Source: an uncultured Eubacteriales bacterium
Lineage (GTDB): Bacteria > Bacillota > Clostridia > Lachnospirales > Anaerotignaceae
DNA: 16,496 nt
Reading direction: 5' to 3'
NCBI GenBank assembly: GCA_900548595.1
Contig: URLB01000034.1
Span: 1-16,496 of the forward strand
How positions within the stretch are numbered: the first letter of the stretch is position 1; every line of letters starts with the position of its first letter. Both the position numbers and the translations under genes were made by a program. Below the pieces are notes generated by a model that had not been told where the DNA came from, did no database searches, and was given only the letters and a program-made list of their open reading frames with translations. Positions 7,902 through 15,175 of the stretch are shown piece by piece.

Positions 7902-8248
7902 TTATATAAGTATTCCGAGACTTATAACCAAGGCCTTATCAACAAGACTTATAAGTTCATCATCTGTAGAGCATACTTTTTCCCTTAATCGCTTCTTATC
8001 TATCGTTCGTATCTGCTCCATAAGTATTACGGAATCCTTACCAGATTGTATCTGTCGGCCGAAATTTCTATATGTGTCGGCAGCTTAGCCTTATTTATTT
8101 GTGATGTAATAGCCGCGCAAATAACGGTCGGACTATATTTGTTTCCTATGTCATTTTGTATAATTATTACTGGTCTTGTACCGCCTTGTTCCGAACCGAC
8201 TACAGGCGAAAGATCCGCATAAAATATATCTCCTCTTTTTACTGACAC
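7902..8248 (-). pseudogene. mazF: mazF/ndoA-type endoribonuclease toxin, broken by a one-base deletion
   Basis: MazF toxins cleave mRNA at short specific sites and are normally held by an antitoxin. From GTG 8248 the protein reads SVKRGDIFYADLSPVVGSEQ, then GTRPVIIIQND and SPTVICAAITSQINKAKLPTH, all typical of the EndoA/PemK family. After ISADRYNL the frame runs VRIP and stops at 8027-8029. In the next frame the family sequence resumes as KDSVILMEQIRTIDKKRL and ends ISLGILI with TAA at 7902-7904. The joined span is 347 bases; one added base gives 348, that is 115 residues, the normal family length. The lesion lies near 8038-8044 and has no homopolymer run. GTG 8257 is an alternative start with poorer ribosome spacing. 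It follows alr as in Bacillus, but no antitoxin gene lies between. It is probably inactive: the missing half includes conserved core strands. Confidence 0.88.
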
Positions 8249-8277
8249 ACCATTCACACTCCGCTTACAAATTAAAA

Positions 8278-8333
8278 ATAGTTGAGCGGTATGTATATTT
8301 TATATTTATTTTATGTACCTGCCTTTCAACTAT
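8278..8333 (-). other. Inverted repeat in the alr-mazF gap, possible terminator or operator
   Basis: On the minus strand ATAGTTGA (8333-8326) pairs with TCAACTAT (8285-8278), with an inner GGTA/TACC pair and an AT-rich loop, followed by TTTTT-AATTT. The loop also carries a weak promoter-like pair, TTGAAA (8329-8324) and TATAAA (8304-8299), spaced 19 bases. It could be an inefficient terminator after alr or a remnant of toxin-antitoxin control. The 140-base gap holds no open frame for an antitoxin. Confidence 0.35.
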
Positions 8334-8387
8334 CCTCAGCAGATATTATTGCCTATAGGAAATTTTTTATTCCGCAGGCATAAATTA

Positions 8388-9548
8388 TCATACATATTTA
8401 ACTGTCTTTATAACTTTACCGTTTTGTATGTATTGTCTCGGAACACGTTTGCTTAATGTACAGAACACTTCATAGTTTATTGTATCGAGAATTGAAGCAA
8501 TGAAATCAACGGTTATTTCTTTATTGCCTTGTTTTCCGATTAAAACCACTTCGTCATTAATCTGCACGTCCTTAATATCGGTTACATCAACCATAAACTG
8601 ATCCATACATATTCTTCCGACTATAGGAGCGTATTCGCCTTTTATAAGAACCTTTCCTCCGTTGGAATATGCCCTTATAAATCCGTCGGCATAACCGACG
8701 GGTATTGTTGCTATTATCCTCTTCCCAACAGCTTGATATTTTCTTCCGTAACTTATATAATCCCCTTCATTTACTTCTTTAACATAGCTTACATGGGTTT
8801 TCACAGACATTGCGGGCTTTATTGAAAGATTGTCTTTATCAACTTCTTCAGAGGGATAAGCTCCGTATAAGATTATGCCCGGTCTTACCATATTGAACAT
8901 CATATTATCAAAGTCCATTATTGCCGCGCTGTTCGCCGCATGCTTAATAGGTATCTCCAGTCCTCTTTCACGGAGGAGAGCATCCATTTGAACAAATTTC
9001 TTGTATTGGTTTAAGGTATAATTTTTATCCTTTTCATCGGCGGTGGAAAAATGAGTAAACATTCCGTTTACCTCAATATTAGGAAGCTCTGAAATTTTTA
9101 CTATTTCATCGGCTGACGCTTCATTAACTCGGTAGCCTATACGCCCCATGCCTGTATCTATTTTAATATGTATAACTGCTGTTTTTCCGAGCCTGACAGC
9201 AACGTCGGAAAGCTTTTTAGCTGTCTCGTATGTATAAACAGTCTGTATAAATCCGTTATTGACAACATCTTCAAGCCTAAGCTCAGGGGTATAGCCCAAA
9301 AGCAATATCGGCGCTGCTATACTGTTTTTTCTAAGATTTATCCCCTCGTCTACAACGGCAACCGCAAGCCAGTCAGCGCCGTTTTCCAAAATTACTTTTG
9401 AAATTTCCACAGAACCATGGCCATATGCGTCTGCCTTAATTATCCCGATTATTCCGGTTTCTTTTCCGACTTTACTTTTTATGTTTGTCATATTGTATGC
9501 AATGGCGTCTAAGTCAATAATAGCTAAAACTCTTTCTTCGTCAGTCAT
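8388..9548 (-). CDS. alr: Alanine racemase
   Basis: This PLP enzyme interconverts L- and D-alanine in the cytoplasm, supplying D-Ala for peptidoglycan and for D-alanylation of teichoic acids. The 386 residues are the usual length. The N-terminal TIM barrel carries the PLP lysine K38 in IIKADAYGHG; KIDTGMGRIGY (~129-139), THFSTAD, HAANSAA and NMVRPGI mark the barrel. The C-terminal beta domain carries the second catalytic residue, the Tyr of ISYG (~267), plus VGYADG and GRICMDQFMVD. ATG 9548 has GGAGG (9554-9558) upstream and sits 12 bases after the stop of the lipoprotein gene. It is the fourth gene of the acpS operon, in the same relative place as alr of Bacillus; in Clostridioides difficile alr2 is co-transcribed with the lipoprotein gene gerS. 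No anomalous residues were seen. Confidence 0.97.
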   Translation of the reverse strand: MTDEERVLAIIDLDAIAYNMTNIKSKVGKETGIIGIIKADAYGHGSVEISKVILENGADWLAVAVVDEGINLRKNSIAAPILLLGYTPELRLEDVVNNGFIQTVYTYETAKKLSDVAVRLGKTAVIHIKIDTGMGRIGYRVNEASADEIVKISELPNIEVNGMFTHFSTADEKDKNYTLNQYKKFVQMDALLRERGLEIPIKHAANSAAIMDFDNMMFNMVRPGIILYGAYPSEEVDKDNLSIKPAMSVKTHVSYVKEVNEGDYISYGRKYQAVGKRIIATIPVGYADGFIRAYSNGGKVLIKGEYAPIVGRICMDQFMVDVTDIKDVQINDEVVLIGKQGNKEITVDFIASILDTINYEVFCTLSKRVPRQYIQNGKVIKTVKYV

Positions 9549-9560
9549 TTTTATCCTCCG

Positions 9561-10196
9561 TTATTGTGCCTTAAAAACAGAATTATCTATTTCAGGGTTA
9601 TATTCAAATTCATTATAGATTATTATATATCGTTCATTTCCGTCTTGGTCATAAATAATAAACTTCAAAGGCTTAAGCGTATCATTATCAATCCATACCT
9701 TTTCTGTAGATATGTATTTGTTGCCTCCGGGAATTATTGCTTCTAAAACAGTACATCGGTTTTCGTCAAGGCTTACCGATGTATCTACGGCTACATCTTC
9801 CGACTGCATATAGTTTCTTACAAAACTGCAAAAAAATAATTCGTCCCCATTATGCCCGTTTTTTACATCAATAGCAACGGTTTCTCCGGTTTTAGCATTA
9901 TGCTGATATACAGAATTGCCGTCGTATACAGTAAAGTTACCTGCCATCGCCTCGGGAGCGGTTATTTCCATTCGGTATTCACCGCTTGTCTTATTGTACT
10001 GTAAAGTTTCGTATGTTGTTTCGCCTTTGTTTGAAATTCTTGTAAGTGTGGCCGTGCATTTATATCCGTCCATATCAGATAGCTGTTTTTGCACCTTTTC
10101 CATTGACGTCATTTCCTCTTTACCGCAAGAAGTAACAATGGCGCAAAAACATAGAGCCGCAACAGCACAAGCAATTCGTCTGACAGTTTTAAGCAT
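9561..10196 (-). CDS. LolA-like lipoprotein of the YdcC/GerS type
   Basis: The 211-residue protein has a lipoprotein signal ending in VTSC with the lipidated Cys at 24. The mature part is a run of alternating beta strands (YKCTATLTRISNKG, YEMEIT-like strand, VYDGNSVYQ, KVWIDNDTLKPLKFIIYD) as in LolA/LppX-fold proteins. Bacillus YdcC occupies the same place between acpS and alr, and C. difficile GerS, a LolA-like lipoprotein required for spore cortex modification, is encoded next to alr2. Assignment to this group rests on fold pattern, lipobox and synteny together; whether it acts in germination is inference. ATG 10196 follows a GAGG-type site. It probably faces the outside of the cytoplasmic membrane. 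Confidence 0.82.
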   Translation of the reverse strand: MLKTVRRIACAVAALCFCAIVTSCGKEEMTSMEKVQKQLSDMDGYKCTATLTRISNKGETTYETLQYNKTSGEYRMEITAPEAMAGNFTVYDGNSVYQHNAKTGETVAIDVKNGHNGDELFFCSFVRNYMQSEDVAVDTSVSLDENRCTVLEAIIPGGNKYISTEKVWIDNDTLKPLKFIIYDQDGNERYIIIYNEFEYNPEIDNSVFKAQ

Positions 10197-10255
10197 ATAA
10201 TAACCTCATAATATATTTTATAGTTATATATACTTACATAAAAACAATAAAATTC

Positions 10256-11788
10256 CTATCTGAACTGTTTTATTGCGTCAGCTATATTTTCAGCTATGTC
10301 CCACGACATAACTCCATATGAGCCCATTTTATCCTTGCATATATCACCGCTTAATCCATGTATATAAGCTCCTGCGGCAGCTGCAAAAAACGGGTCAATA
10401 CCTTGGGCTATAAATGAAGATATAACTCCTGTCAAAACATCTCCGGAGCCGCCTGTAGCCATTGACGGGTTTCCGGTTATATTTATAATAACACGCCCAT
10501 CTGGCGCGGCAATTACGCTTCTTGCGTCTTTCAGAACGACAACTGTATTATACTTCATTGCAAAGTCTCTTGCAAGATTAACGGTGTCATCAAGAATTTC
10601 TCTTACTGTCATACCCGTAAGTCTGCTCATTTCTCCCGGATGAGGAGTTATAACAGGCGTGTGCTTCAGACTCAAAAGTATAGAAGGATCGTCTGTTATG
10701 GCATTCAATCCATCGGCATCTATAATTAACGGAGCGTCAACTTTTGTTATAATTTCTTTAACAAACTCGCGTACTTCATCGCTCATTCCGAGACCTGGGC
10801 CTACAGCGACAGCAGAGGCCATCTTTATTTTAGGCTCGATTTCATCTTTATAACATTCAAAACGAACTTTTCCGTCATATTCCGATAAGGGCATTACAAC
10901 CGCTTCCGGAACGAGCTGCTGTACAACATTTATTCCGCTTTGTACTGTACATGCGTATACAAGACCTGCTCCTGCCCTAAATGCACCTTTACAGCATAAT
11001 GCCACTGCCCCTGTCATATCATTTGAACCGGCAATTATAAACAATCTTCCGTATGAACCTTTATTAGTACGTTTTTTTCTCTCGGGAATTATATTATATA
11101 AGTCTTTTTTATCAAGAAATGCTGTTTTGATATTCATTTCCGATATGGTAGACGGCTGTATGGATATATTGGCGATTTCTATTTTCCCACAGTAAGAAGC
11201 GCCTGGATAAAGAAGCATGCCTATTTTAGGAAGAGCGAATGTTACTGTTATATCTGCATTTACAGCCATTCCCATTACTCTGCCGTCATCAGAGTTTACG
11301 CCTGAAGGAATATCAACGCTTATGACTTTTTTTGCATAGGTATTTATCATTTCGATTACGCTTGCATATATTCCTTCTACCGGACGTGAAATTCCCGTTC
11401 CGAGGATTGCGTCTACAACAATATCCGACCTTCCTGTTTCAATAACCGCTTCGGTAAAATCGGTTATTATATTAACTCCGCATTTTAAGGCTATATTATA
11501 GTTTATTTCGGCGTCTTCGCTGAAATTGCTTCTGTCAAAGAGAAACACTATTTGACAGTTTATGCCTCTGTCTTTTAAAAGTCTTGCCAATGCAAAGCCG
11601 TCTCCTCCGTTGTTACCTTTCCCTGCGAAAATTACAGCTTTAGGCTCATCTATACCTCTTAATTCTCGAATACATACTTTACATACTTCTCTTGCGGCAT
11701 TTTCCATAAGAACGATTGAAGGTATTCCGATATCGGAACTGGTAGCTCTATCTATTCTTCTCATTTGTTCTGCTGTTACGGCTTTCAT
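10256..11788 (-). CDS. nnr: Bifunctional NAD(P)H-hydrate epimerase / ADP-dependent NAD(P)H-hydrate dehydratase
   Basis: This metabolite-repair enzyme restores damaged NADH and NADPH hydrates. In 510 residues it joins both activities: an N-terminal YjeF_N epimerase (~1-215) with GKGNNGGDGFALARLL (56-71), DAILGTG (126-132) and DIPSGVNSDDG (159-169), and a C-terminal ribokinase-like dehydratase (~235-508) with NKGSYGRLFIIAGS (242-255), HPGE (383-386) and NPSMATGGSGD (440-450), whose final Asp is the expected catalytic residue. ATG 11788 follows AAGGAGGAATC, and the acpS stop is only three bases upstream, so acpS and nnr are tightly coupled. The acpS-nnr pairing is common in Firmicutes. Nothing is missing. 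Confidence 0.96.
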   Translation of the reverse strand: MKAVTAEQMRRIDRATSSDIGIPSIVLMENAAREVCKVCIRELRGIDEPKAVIFAGKGNNGGDGFALARLLKDRGINCQIVFLFDRSNFSEDAEINYNIALKCGVNIITDFTEAVIETGRSDIVVDAILGTGISRPVEGIYASVIEMINTYAKKVISVDIPSGVNSDDGRVMGMAVNADITVTFALPKIGMLLYPGASYCGKIEIANISIQPSTISEMNIKTAFLDKKDLYNIIPERKKRTNKGSYGRLFIIAGSNDMTGAVALCCKGAFRAGAGLVYACTVQSGINVVQQLVPEAVVMPLSEYDGKVRFECYKDEIEPKIKMASAVAVGPGLGMSDEVREFVKEIITKVDAPLIIDADGLNAITDDPSILLSLKHTPVITPHPGEMSRLTGMTVREILDDTVNLARDFAMKYNTVVVLKDARSVIAAPDGRVIINITGNPSMATGGSGDVLTGVISSFIAQGIDPFFAAAAGAYIHGLSGDICKDKMGSYGVMSWDIAENIADAIKQFR

Positions 11789-11791
11789 GAA

Positions 11792-12166
11792 TTAGATTCC
11801 TCCTTCCGCTGTGGCAAAAGCGGCAGCATATTGTTTACAGTGAGTAAGTGATATATGTATAGTTTCTATACCATTTTTTTTTGCAATCTGCATGGCCTTT
11901 TCACTTAAATAAACTTCAGGTTTTCCGATTAAATTATGTAATATTTCTATGTCTTTTGGCATAAATCCGGAAAAACCGGTGCCTATAGCTTTTGAAACAG
12001 CCTCTTTGCCACAAAATATGGCGCATGCCGTTTCCGACTTATTTGTCTTACTGTTTATATATTCTATTTCTTTTACAGTATAGTATGTTGACATAAATTT
12101 ATTATTGTCAACTGATTTTTTCATTCTTTCTATTTCCAGTATATCAGTACCAATACCTATTAACAT
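11792..12166 (-). CDS. acpS: Holo-[acyl-carrier-protein] synthase
   Basis: It transfers the 4'-phosphopantetheine arm from coenzyme A to the serine of acyl carrier protein, activating fatty-acid synthesis. At 124 residues it has the usual length. The Mg-binding positions D8 (GTDILEIER) and E55 (FCGKEAVSKAIGTG) are present, and ISLTHCKQYAAAFA (105-118) is the C-terminal signature. ATG 12166 has AGGTGA (12172-12177) six bases upstream, just below an extended -10. It is the first gene of the acpS-nnr-lipoprotein-alr-mazF series. Confidence 0.96.
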   Translation of the reverse strand: MLIGIGTDILEIERMKKSVDNNKFMSTYYTVKEIEYINSKTNKSETACAIFCGKEAVSKAIGTGFSGFMPKDIEILHNLIGKPEVYLSEKAMQIAKKNGIETIHISLTHCKQYAAAFATAEGGI

Positions 12167-12185
12167 TTTACATCACCTGTTTTAT

Positions 12186-12194
12186 ATTATAGCA
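12186..12194 (-). promoter_or_regulatory. Extended -10 promoter of the acpS operon
   Basis: On the minus strand TGC precedes TATAAT (12191-12186). No convincing -35 box lies 16-18 bases upstream. A start near 12179 would leave a leader of about 13 bases that still carries the AGGTGA site. Confidence 0.55.
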
Positions 12195-12359
12195 CATACT
12201 TATTTCTTTTTATATAATTTGAAATTATTAGAATACCACTTACTTTTTGACGCATATGTTTTTCTACATATAGATTAAATAATACGAATATAAACAAACC
12301 AAAATCCTTATCAATTGCGAAATTCGGTTAAAGCCTATTTAAAAATGATTATTTATAGC

Positions 12360-12390
12360 AAAACAGGGTGCAATTGCACCCTGTTTTTAT
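12360..12390. terminator. Perfect 28-bp palindromic terminator after the ABC-F gene
   Basis: AAAACAGGGTGCAA followed by its exact complement spans 12360-12387. T-rich flanks on both sides let it act in both directions. It lies 14 bases after the ABC-F stop and should end that operon. The remaining gap up to acpS (12191-12359) holds no gene that I can support. Confidence 0.85.
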
Positions 12391-12401
12391 AAAGTCAAGT
12401 A

Positions 12402-14021
12402 TTATGAAAGCTTTTCTCTTAATTCAGCAAGACTTTCGTTTTCAATAAATTCATCGTAAGTCTCACGTCTGTCAATTATGCCTCCGGGAAGGATTTCTAT
12501 AACTCTGTTTGCGATAGTTTGAACAAATTGGTGGTCGTGTGAATCAAAAAGCAGAGTTCCTTTATAATCTACAAGACCATTATTAAGAGCTTGGATACTC
12601 TCAAGGTCAAGATGATTTGTAGGCTCGTCAAGTATAAGAACATTCGCGCCTGAAATCATCATCTTGCAAAGCATACATCTTACCTTTTCCCCACCTGAAA
12701 GGACGTTTGCAGGTTTTAACGACTCTTCTCCGGAGAAAAGCATTCTTCCGAGCCAACCTCTTATATCCGCATCGTACTGTTCTCCTTCTTTTGCATACGG
12801 TCTAAGCCATTCAAGAAGCGATTCGGTAAACCCATCAAAATATTTGGAATTATCCTTTGGGAAATATGACGTACTTGTCGTAACGCCCCATTTGTATGAG
12901 CCTTCATCAGGTTCCATTTCTCCGCAGATTATCTGGAAAAGAGTTGTTCTCGCTATTTCATCGGCGCCTACAAATGCAATTTTATCATTTGGCATTACAA
13001 TAAAGCTTACATCATTTAAAACTTTTCTGCCGTTAATTGTCTTTGAAAGATTTTTTACTTCCAGAACATCGTTTCCGACTTCTCTATCCTGTTTAAATGA
13101 GCAGAACGGATATCTTCTTGAAGATATTCTAATAGTTTCCATCTGAAGATTATCAAGAAGCTTTTTACGGCTTGTTGCCTGTTTTGATTTTGATGCATTA
13201 GCGCTGAAACGCTGTATAAATTCTGTAAGTTCCTTTATTTTCTGCTCGGCTCTCTTGTTCTGATCCTTTATCTGTCTGTCGACCATCTGCGTATATTCAT
13301 ACCAGAAGTCATAGTTTCCGACATACATTGTAATTTTTCCGTAGTCTATATCGGCTATATTGGTACATACTTTATTTAAGAAATGACGGTCATGTGATAC
13401 GACAATTACCGTATTTTCAAAATTAAGAAGGAAGTCTTCAAGCCACTTTATTGAAGCGAGATCCAAATGGTTTGTAGGCTCGTCGAGAAGCAGAATATCA
13501 GGATTTCCGAAAAGAGCCTGAGCCAAAAGAACTTTTACTTTCTGATTTCCTGTAAGCTCATTCATTTTAAGATAATGGAATTCATTTGTTACCCCGAGAC
13601 CGTTTAAAAGTATCTCTGCGTCTGATTCCGCACTCCAACCGTCAAGTTCAGCAAATTCGGCTTCCAGTTCCGAAACCTTTATTCCGTCTTCATCACTGAA
13701 ATCGGGCTTGCTGTAAAGTGCTTCCTTTTCTTCCATTATGTCATATAATTTTTTATTTCCATAAAGGACGCATTTTATTACCTCAAAATCGTCAAAAAGG
13801 AAATGGTCCTGTCTGAGTACAGACATTCTTTCTCCGGGAGTTATGGAAACAGAGCCTGTATTAGGTTCTATTTCGCCCGAAAGTATTTTAAGAAATGTTG
13901 ATTTGCCGGCGCCGTTTGCACCGATAAGACCGTAGCAGTTTCCTTTTGAAAATGTAACGTTGACGTCTTTGAACAGAACTCTTCCACCGTACTGTAAAGA
14001 CACATCATTAGCACTAATCAT
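12402..14021 (-). CDS. ABC-F family ATPase, YkpA/YbiT-like
   Basis: ABC-F proteins are soluble twin-ATPase factors that bind the ribosomal E site; members aid translation or give antibiotic resistance. The 539 residues hold NBD1 (~1-235: Walker A GANGAGKST with K40, Walker B ILLLDEPTNHLD 176-187, switch SHDR 209-212), a charged inter-domain linker (~240-300) and NBD2 (~318-515: signature LSGGE 441-445, Walker B VLILDEPTNHLD 461-472, SHDH 494-497). There are no membrane segments. The NBD1 signature reads LTGNQ rather than LSGGQ, which I believe is usual in this subgroup. The second P-loop reads GADEIARTT, with Arg358 where Lys is expected. ATG 14021 has AGGAG upstream. It is co-transcribed with the lipoprotein gene 18 bases upstream. 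Length and linker fit the housekeeping YkpA type better than resistance types. Confidence 0.92.
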   Translation of the reverse strand: MISANDVSLQYGGRVLFKDVNVTFSKGNCYGLIGANGAGKSTFLKILSGEIEPNTGSVSITPGERMSVLRQDHFLFDDFEVIKCVLYGNKKLYDIMEEKEALYSKPDFSDEDGIKVSELEAEFAELDGWSAESDAEILLNGLGVTNEFHYLKMNELTGNQKVKVLLAQALFGNPDILLLDEPTNHLDLASIKWLEDFLLNFENTVIVVSHDRHFLNKVCTNIADIDYGKITMYVGNYDFWYEYTQMVDRQIKDQNKRAEQKIKELTEFIQRFSANASKSKQATSRKKLLDNLQMETIRISSRRYPFCSFKQDREVGNDVLEVKNLSKTINGRKVLNDVSFIVMPNDKIAFVGADEIARTTLFQIICGEMEPDEGSYKWGVTTSTSYFPKDNSKYFDGFTESLLEWLRPYAKEGEQYDADIRGWLGRMLFSGEESLKPANVLSGGEKVRCMLCKMMISGANVLILDEPTNHLDLESIQALNNGLVDYKGTLLFDSHDHQFVQTIANRVIEILPGGIIDRRETYDEFIENESLAELREKLS

Positions 14022-14039
14022 AATATTTCTCCTAATCTA

Positions 14040-14894
14040 TTAATTAATATTTTTGTTAACTTCGGCTGCATTTAAAGCGTCGGCAGGAATTGTAGTATCA
14101 ATATTCTCATTATAACTCAACACAGTTCCCTTAGCGGTGTAGCTGTCGAACTTTATCATACTCTCTTCTTCTGTTATGTTATTTTCATCGTATAAAGCAT
14201 AAAATAAATTCTGTACAACTTCGGTAAGATCTATTTCATACCCTAAAATGACATTATTGCCGTCAACCCATACGGTTACAGGTAAATCTTCACATTCAGT
14301 AAAATACTTAGATCCTATGTTTGTTCCGACAAGAGCAAGAGATCCGGTGTCTTCCAAAAGCTCTGGCATTGCCGATTTAGTTATAGTTCCTTCATATTTA
14401 TCGGCAGTTACTCCGTTATATTGTTCAGTTCCAAACGGCTGGATATTTTTAGATGCCTCCATTATAAGTTTAGCATTTTCCATTACATCATATTGAGAAG
14501 CAGCCTTACGGAAATTTTCAGCTTCTACTACTTCTTTCTTCCACTCATTGTTATGCTGGAGATATACGGTATTTACATCTTCCTGCGTATTAAGTATCAT
14601 TCTTGAGGTTGTTGTAACTTCATCAGCTTCGTCTTGTTTACTTGATATTGATAAATCGATGTCAGCAAAAAAAGGCTCGCTCTTAAGGTTTATTTTACCC
14701 GTTGTTCCCATTGCTATTTCTTTACCGTCTGCATGTGCGGTAAAATACAATTCTGTTTCGCCTTTGTATGATTCGATATCGGAAACCGCTTCTATAACAT
14801 CTGTATTATCAGTCGAATTCGCAGCCGGCGAACAACCTGACATACTAAATAAAGATATCAGTATTGCAGTTGATACTAACAATAATTTTTTCAT
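14040..14894 (-). CDS. Lipoprotein of unknown function (LolA/LppX-like or DUF6612-like)
   Basis: The 284-residue protein has a lipoprotein signal with SMSGC and the lipidated Cys at 21, then a short Ser/Asn/Asp-rich spacer. The rest is mainly beta strands of the kind seen in LolA/LppX-fold and DUF6612 proteins: ETELYFTAHADG, GTTGKINLKSEPFFADIDLS, TVYLQHNNEWKKE, and VTVWVDGNNVILGYEIDL near 210-228. I cannot assign a ligand; the fold family is associated with lipid or hydrophobic-ligand handling at the membrane. ATG 14894 follows AAGGTG five bases upstream. It is the first gene after a good promoter and precedes the ABC-F gene, with no obvious functional link. It resembles in pattern, but is not clearly homologous to, the YdcC/GerS-like lipoprotein at 9561-10196. 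Confidence 0.8.
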   Translation of the reverse strand: MKKLLLVSTAILISLFSMSGCSPAANSTDNTDVIEAVSDIESYKGETELYFTAHADGKEIAMGTTGKINLKSEPFFADIDLSISSKQDEADEVTTTSRMILNTQEDVNTVYLQHNNEWKKEVVEAENFRKAASQYDVMENAKLIMEASKNIQPFGTEQYNGVTADKYEGTITKSAMPELLEDTGSLALVGTNIGSKYFTECEDLPVTVWVDGNNVILGYEIDLTEVVQNLFYALYDENNITEEESMIKFDSYTAKGTVLSYNENIDTTIPADALNAAEVNKNIN

Positions 14895-14938
14895 TTTTTC
14901 ACCTTCGCTTATCTAAAGTTTTATACGCATACTTTTTT

Positions 14939-14967
14939 ATTATATTTTATTAAATGATTTATTTCAA
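14939..14967 (-). promoter_or_regulatory. Sigma-A-type promoter of the lipoprotein / ABC-F operon
   Basis: On the minus strand TTGAAA (14967-14962), 17 bases, then a perfect TATAAT (14944-14939). The start near 14932 gives a leader of about 38 bases. Confidence 0.75.
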
Positions 14968-15028
14968 GCAATATTTTATATAAGTACATAAAAGCGAAAA
15001 AAGGCTTTATCTAACATGAATAATTGTA

Positions 15029-15057
15029 TTGACACAAAAATGATTATTTAGTATAAT
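15029..15057 (+). promoter_or_regulatory. Perfect consensus sigma-A promoter of tRNA-Thr
   Basis: TTGACA (15029-15034), exactly 17 bases, then TATAAT (15052-15057): 12 of 12 matches. Transcription would start near 15064, about five bases before the mature tRNA. Confidence 0.92.
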
Positions 15058-15068
15058 ACTATTCGCAT

Positions 15069-15141
15069 GCTAATGTGGCACAGTAGGTAGCGCAACGCCT
15101 TGGTAAGGCGTAGGTCGGCGGTTCGAGTCCGCTCATTAGCT
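15069..15141 (+). tRNA. tRNA-Thr (anticodon GGU)
   Basis: The 73 bases fold as a cloverleaf. The acceptor GCTAATG pairs with CATTAGC, followed by discriminator T. The anticodon stem ACGCC/GGCGT closes the loop TTGGTAA, giving anticodon GGT that reads ACC and ACU threonine codons. The T arm is GGCGG-TTCGAGT-CCGCT. The D arm reads GCAC against GCGC and so holds one A-C mismatch at the 12-23 position. CCA is not encoded and must be added. It stands alone between a consensus promoter and a strong terminator. Confidence 0.95.
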
Positions 15142-15143
15142 TA

Positions 15144-15175
15144 AAAAAATGACCTATTTAAATAGGTCATTTTTT
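15144..15175. terminator. Perfect 32-bp palindromic terminator shared by tRNA-Thr and sigH
   Basis: AAAAAATGACCTATTT and its exact complement fill 15144-15175; each strand ends in T6. It lies two bases after the tRNA, and the sigH TAA (15174-15176) falls at the outer base of its stem, so two convergent units share one terminator. Confidence 0.93.

Noticed and set aside
8351..8380. Imperfect hairpin (GCCT-GGAA/TTCC-AGGC) just after alr
   Set aside because: No T run follows it on the minus strand and the stem is interrupted, so I do not call it a terminator.
12341..12355. AAAAATGATTATTTA also occurs inside the tRNA promoter spacer (15036-15050)
   Set aside because: A 15-base AT-only-type match between intergenic regions is expected by chance in DNA this AT-rich; the first copy has no promoter boxes around it.
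14991..15010. Short hairpin around GAAAAAAG upstream of the lipoprotein operon
   Set aside because: Only five stem pairs before a bulge; no T tract and no gene to terminate.
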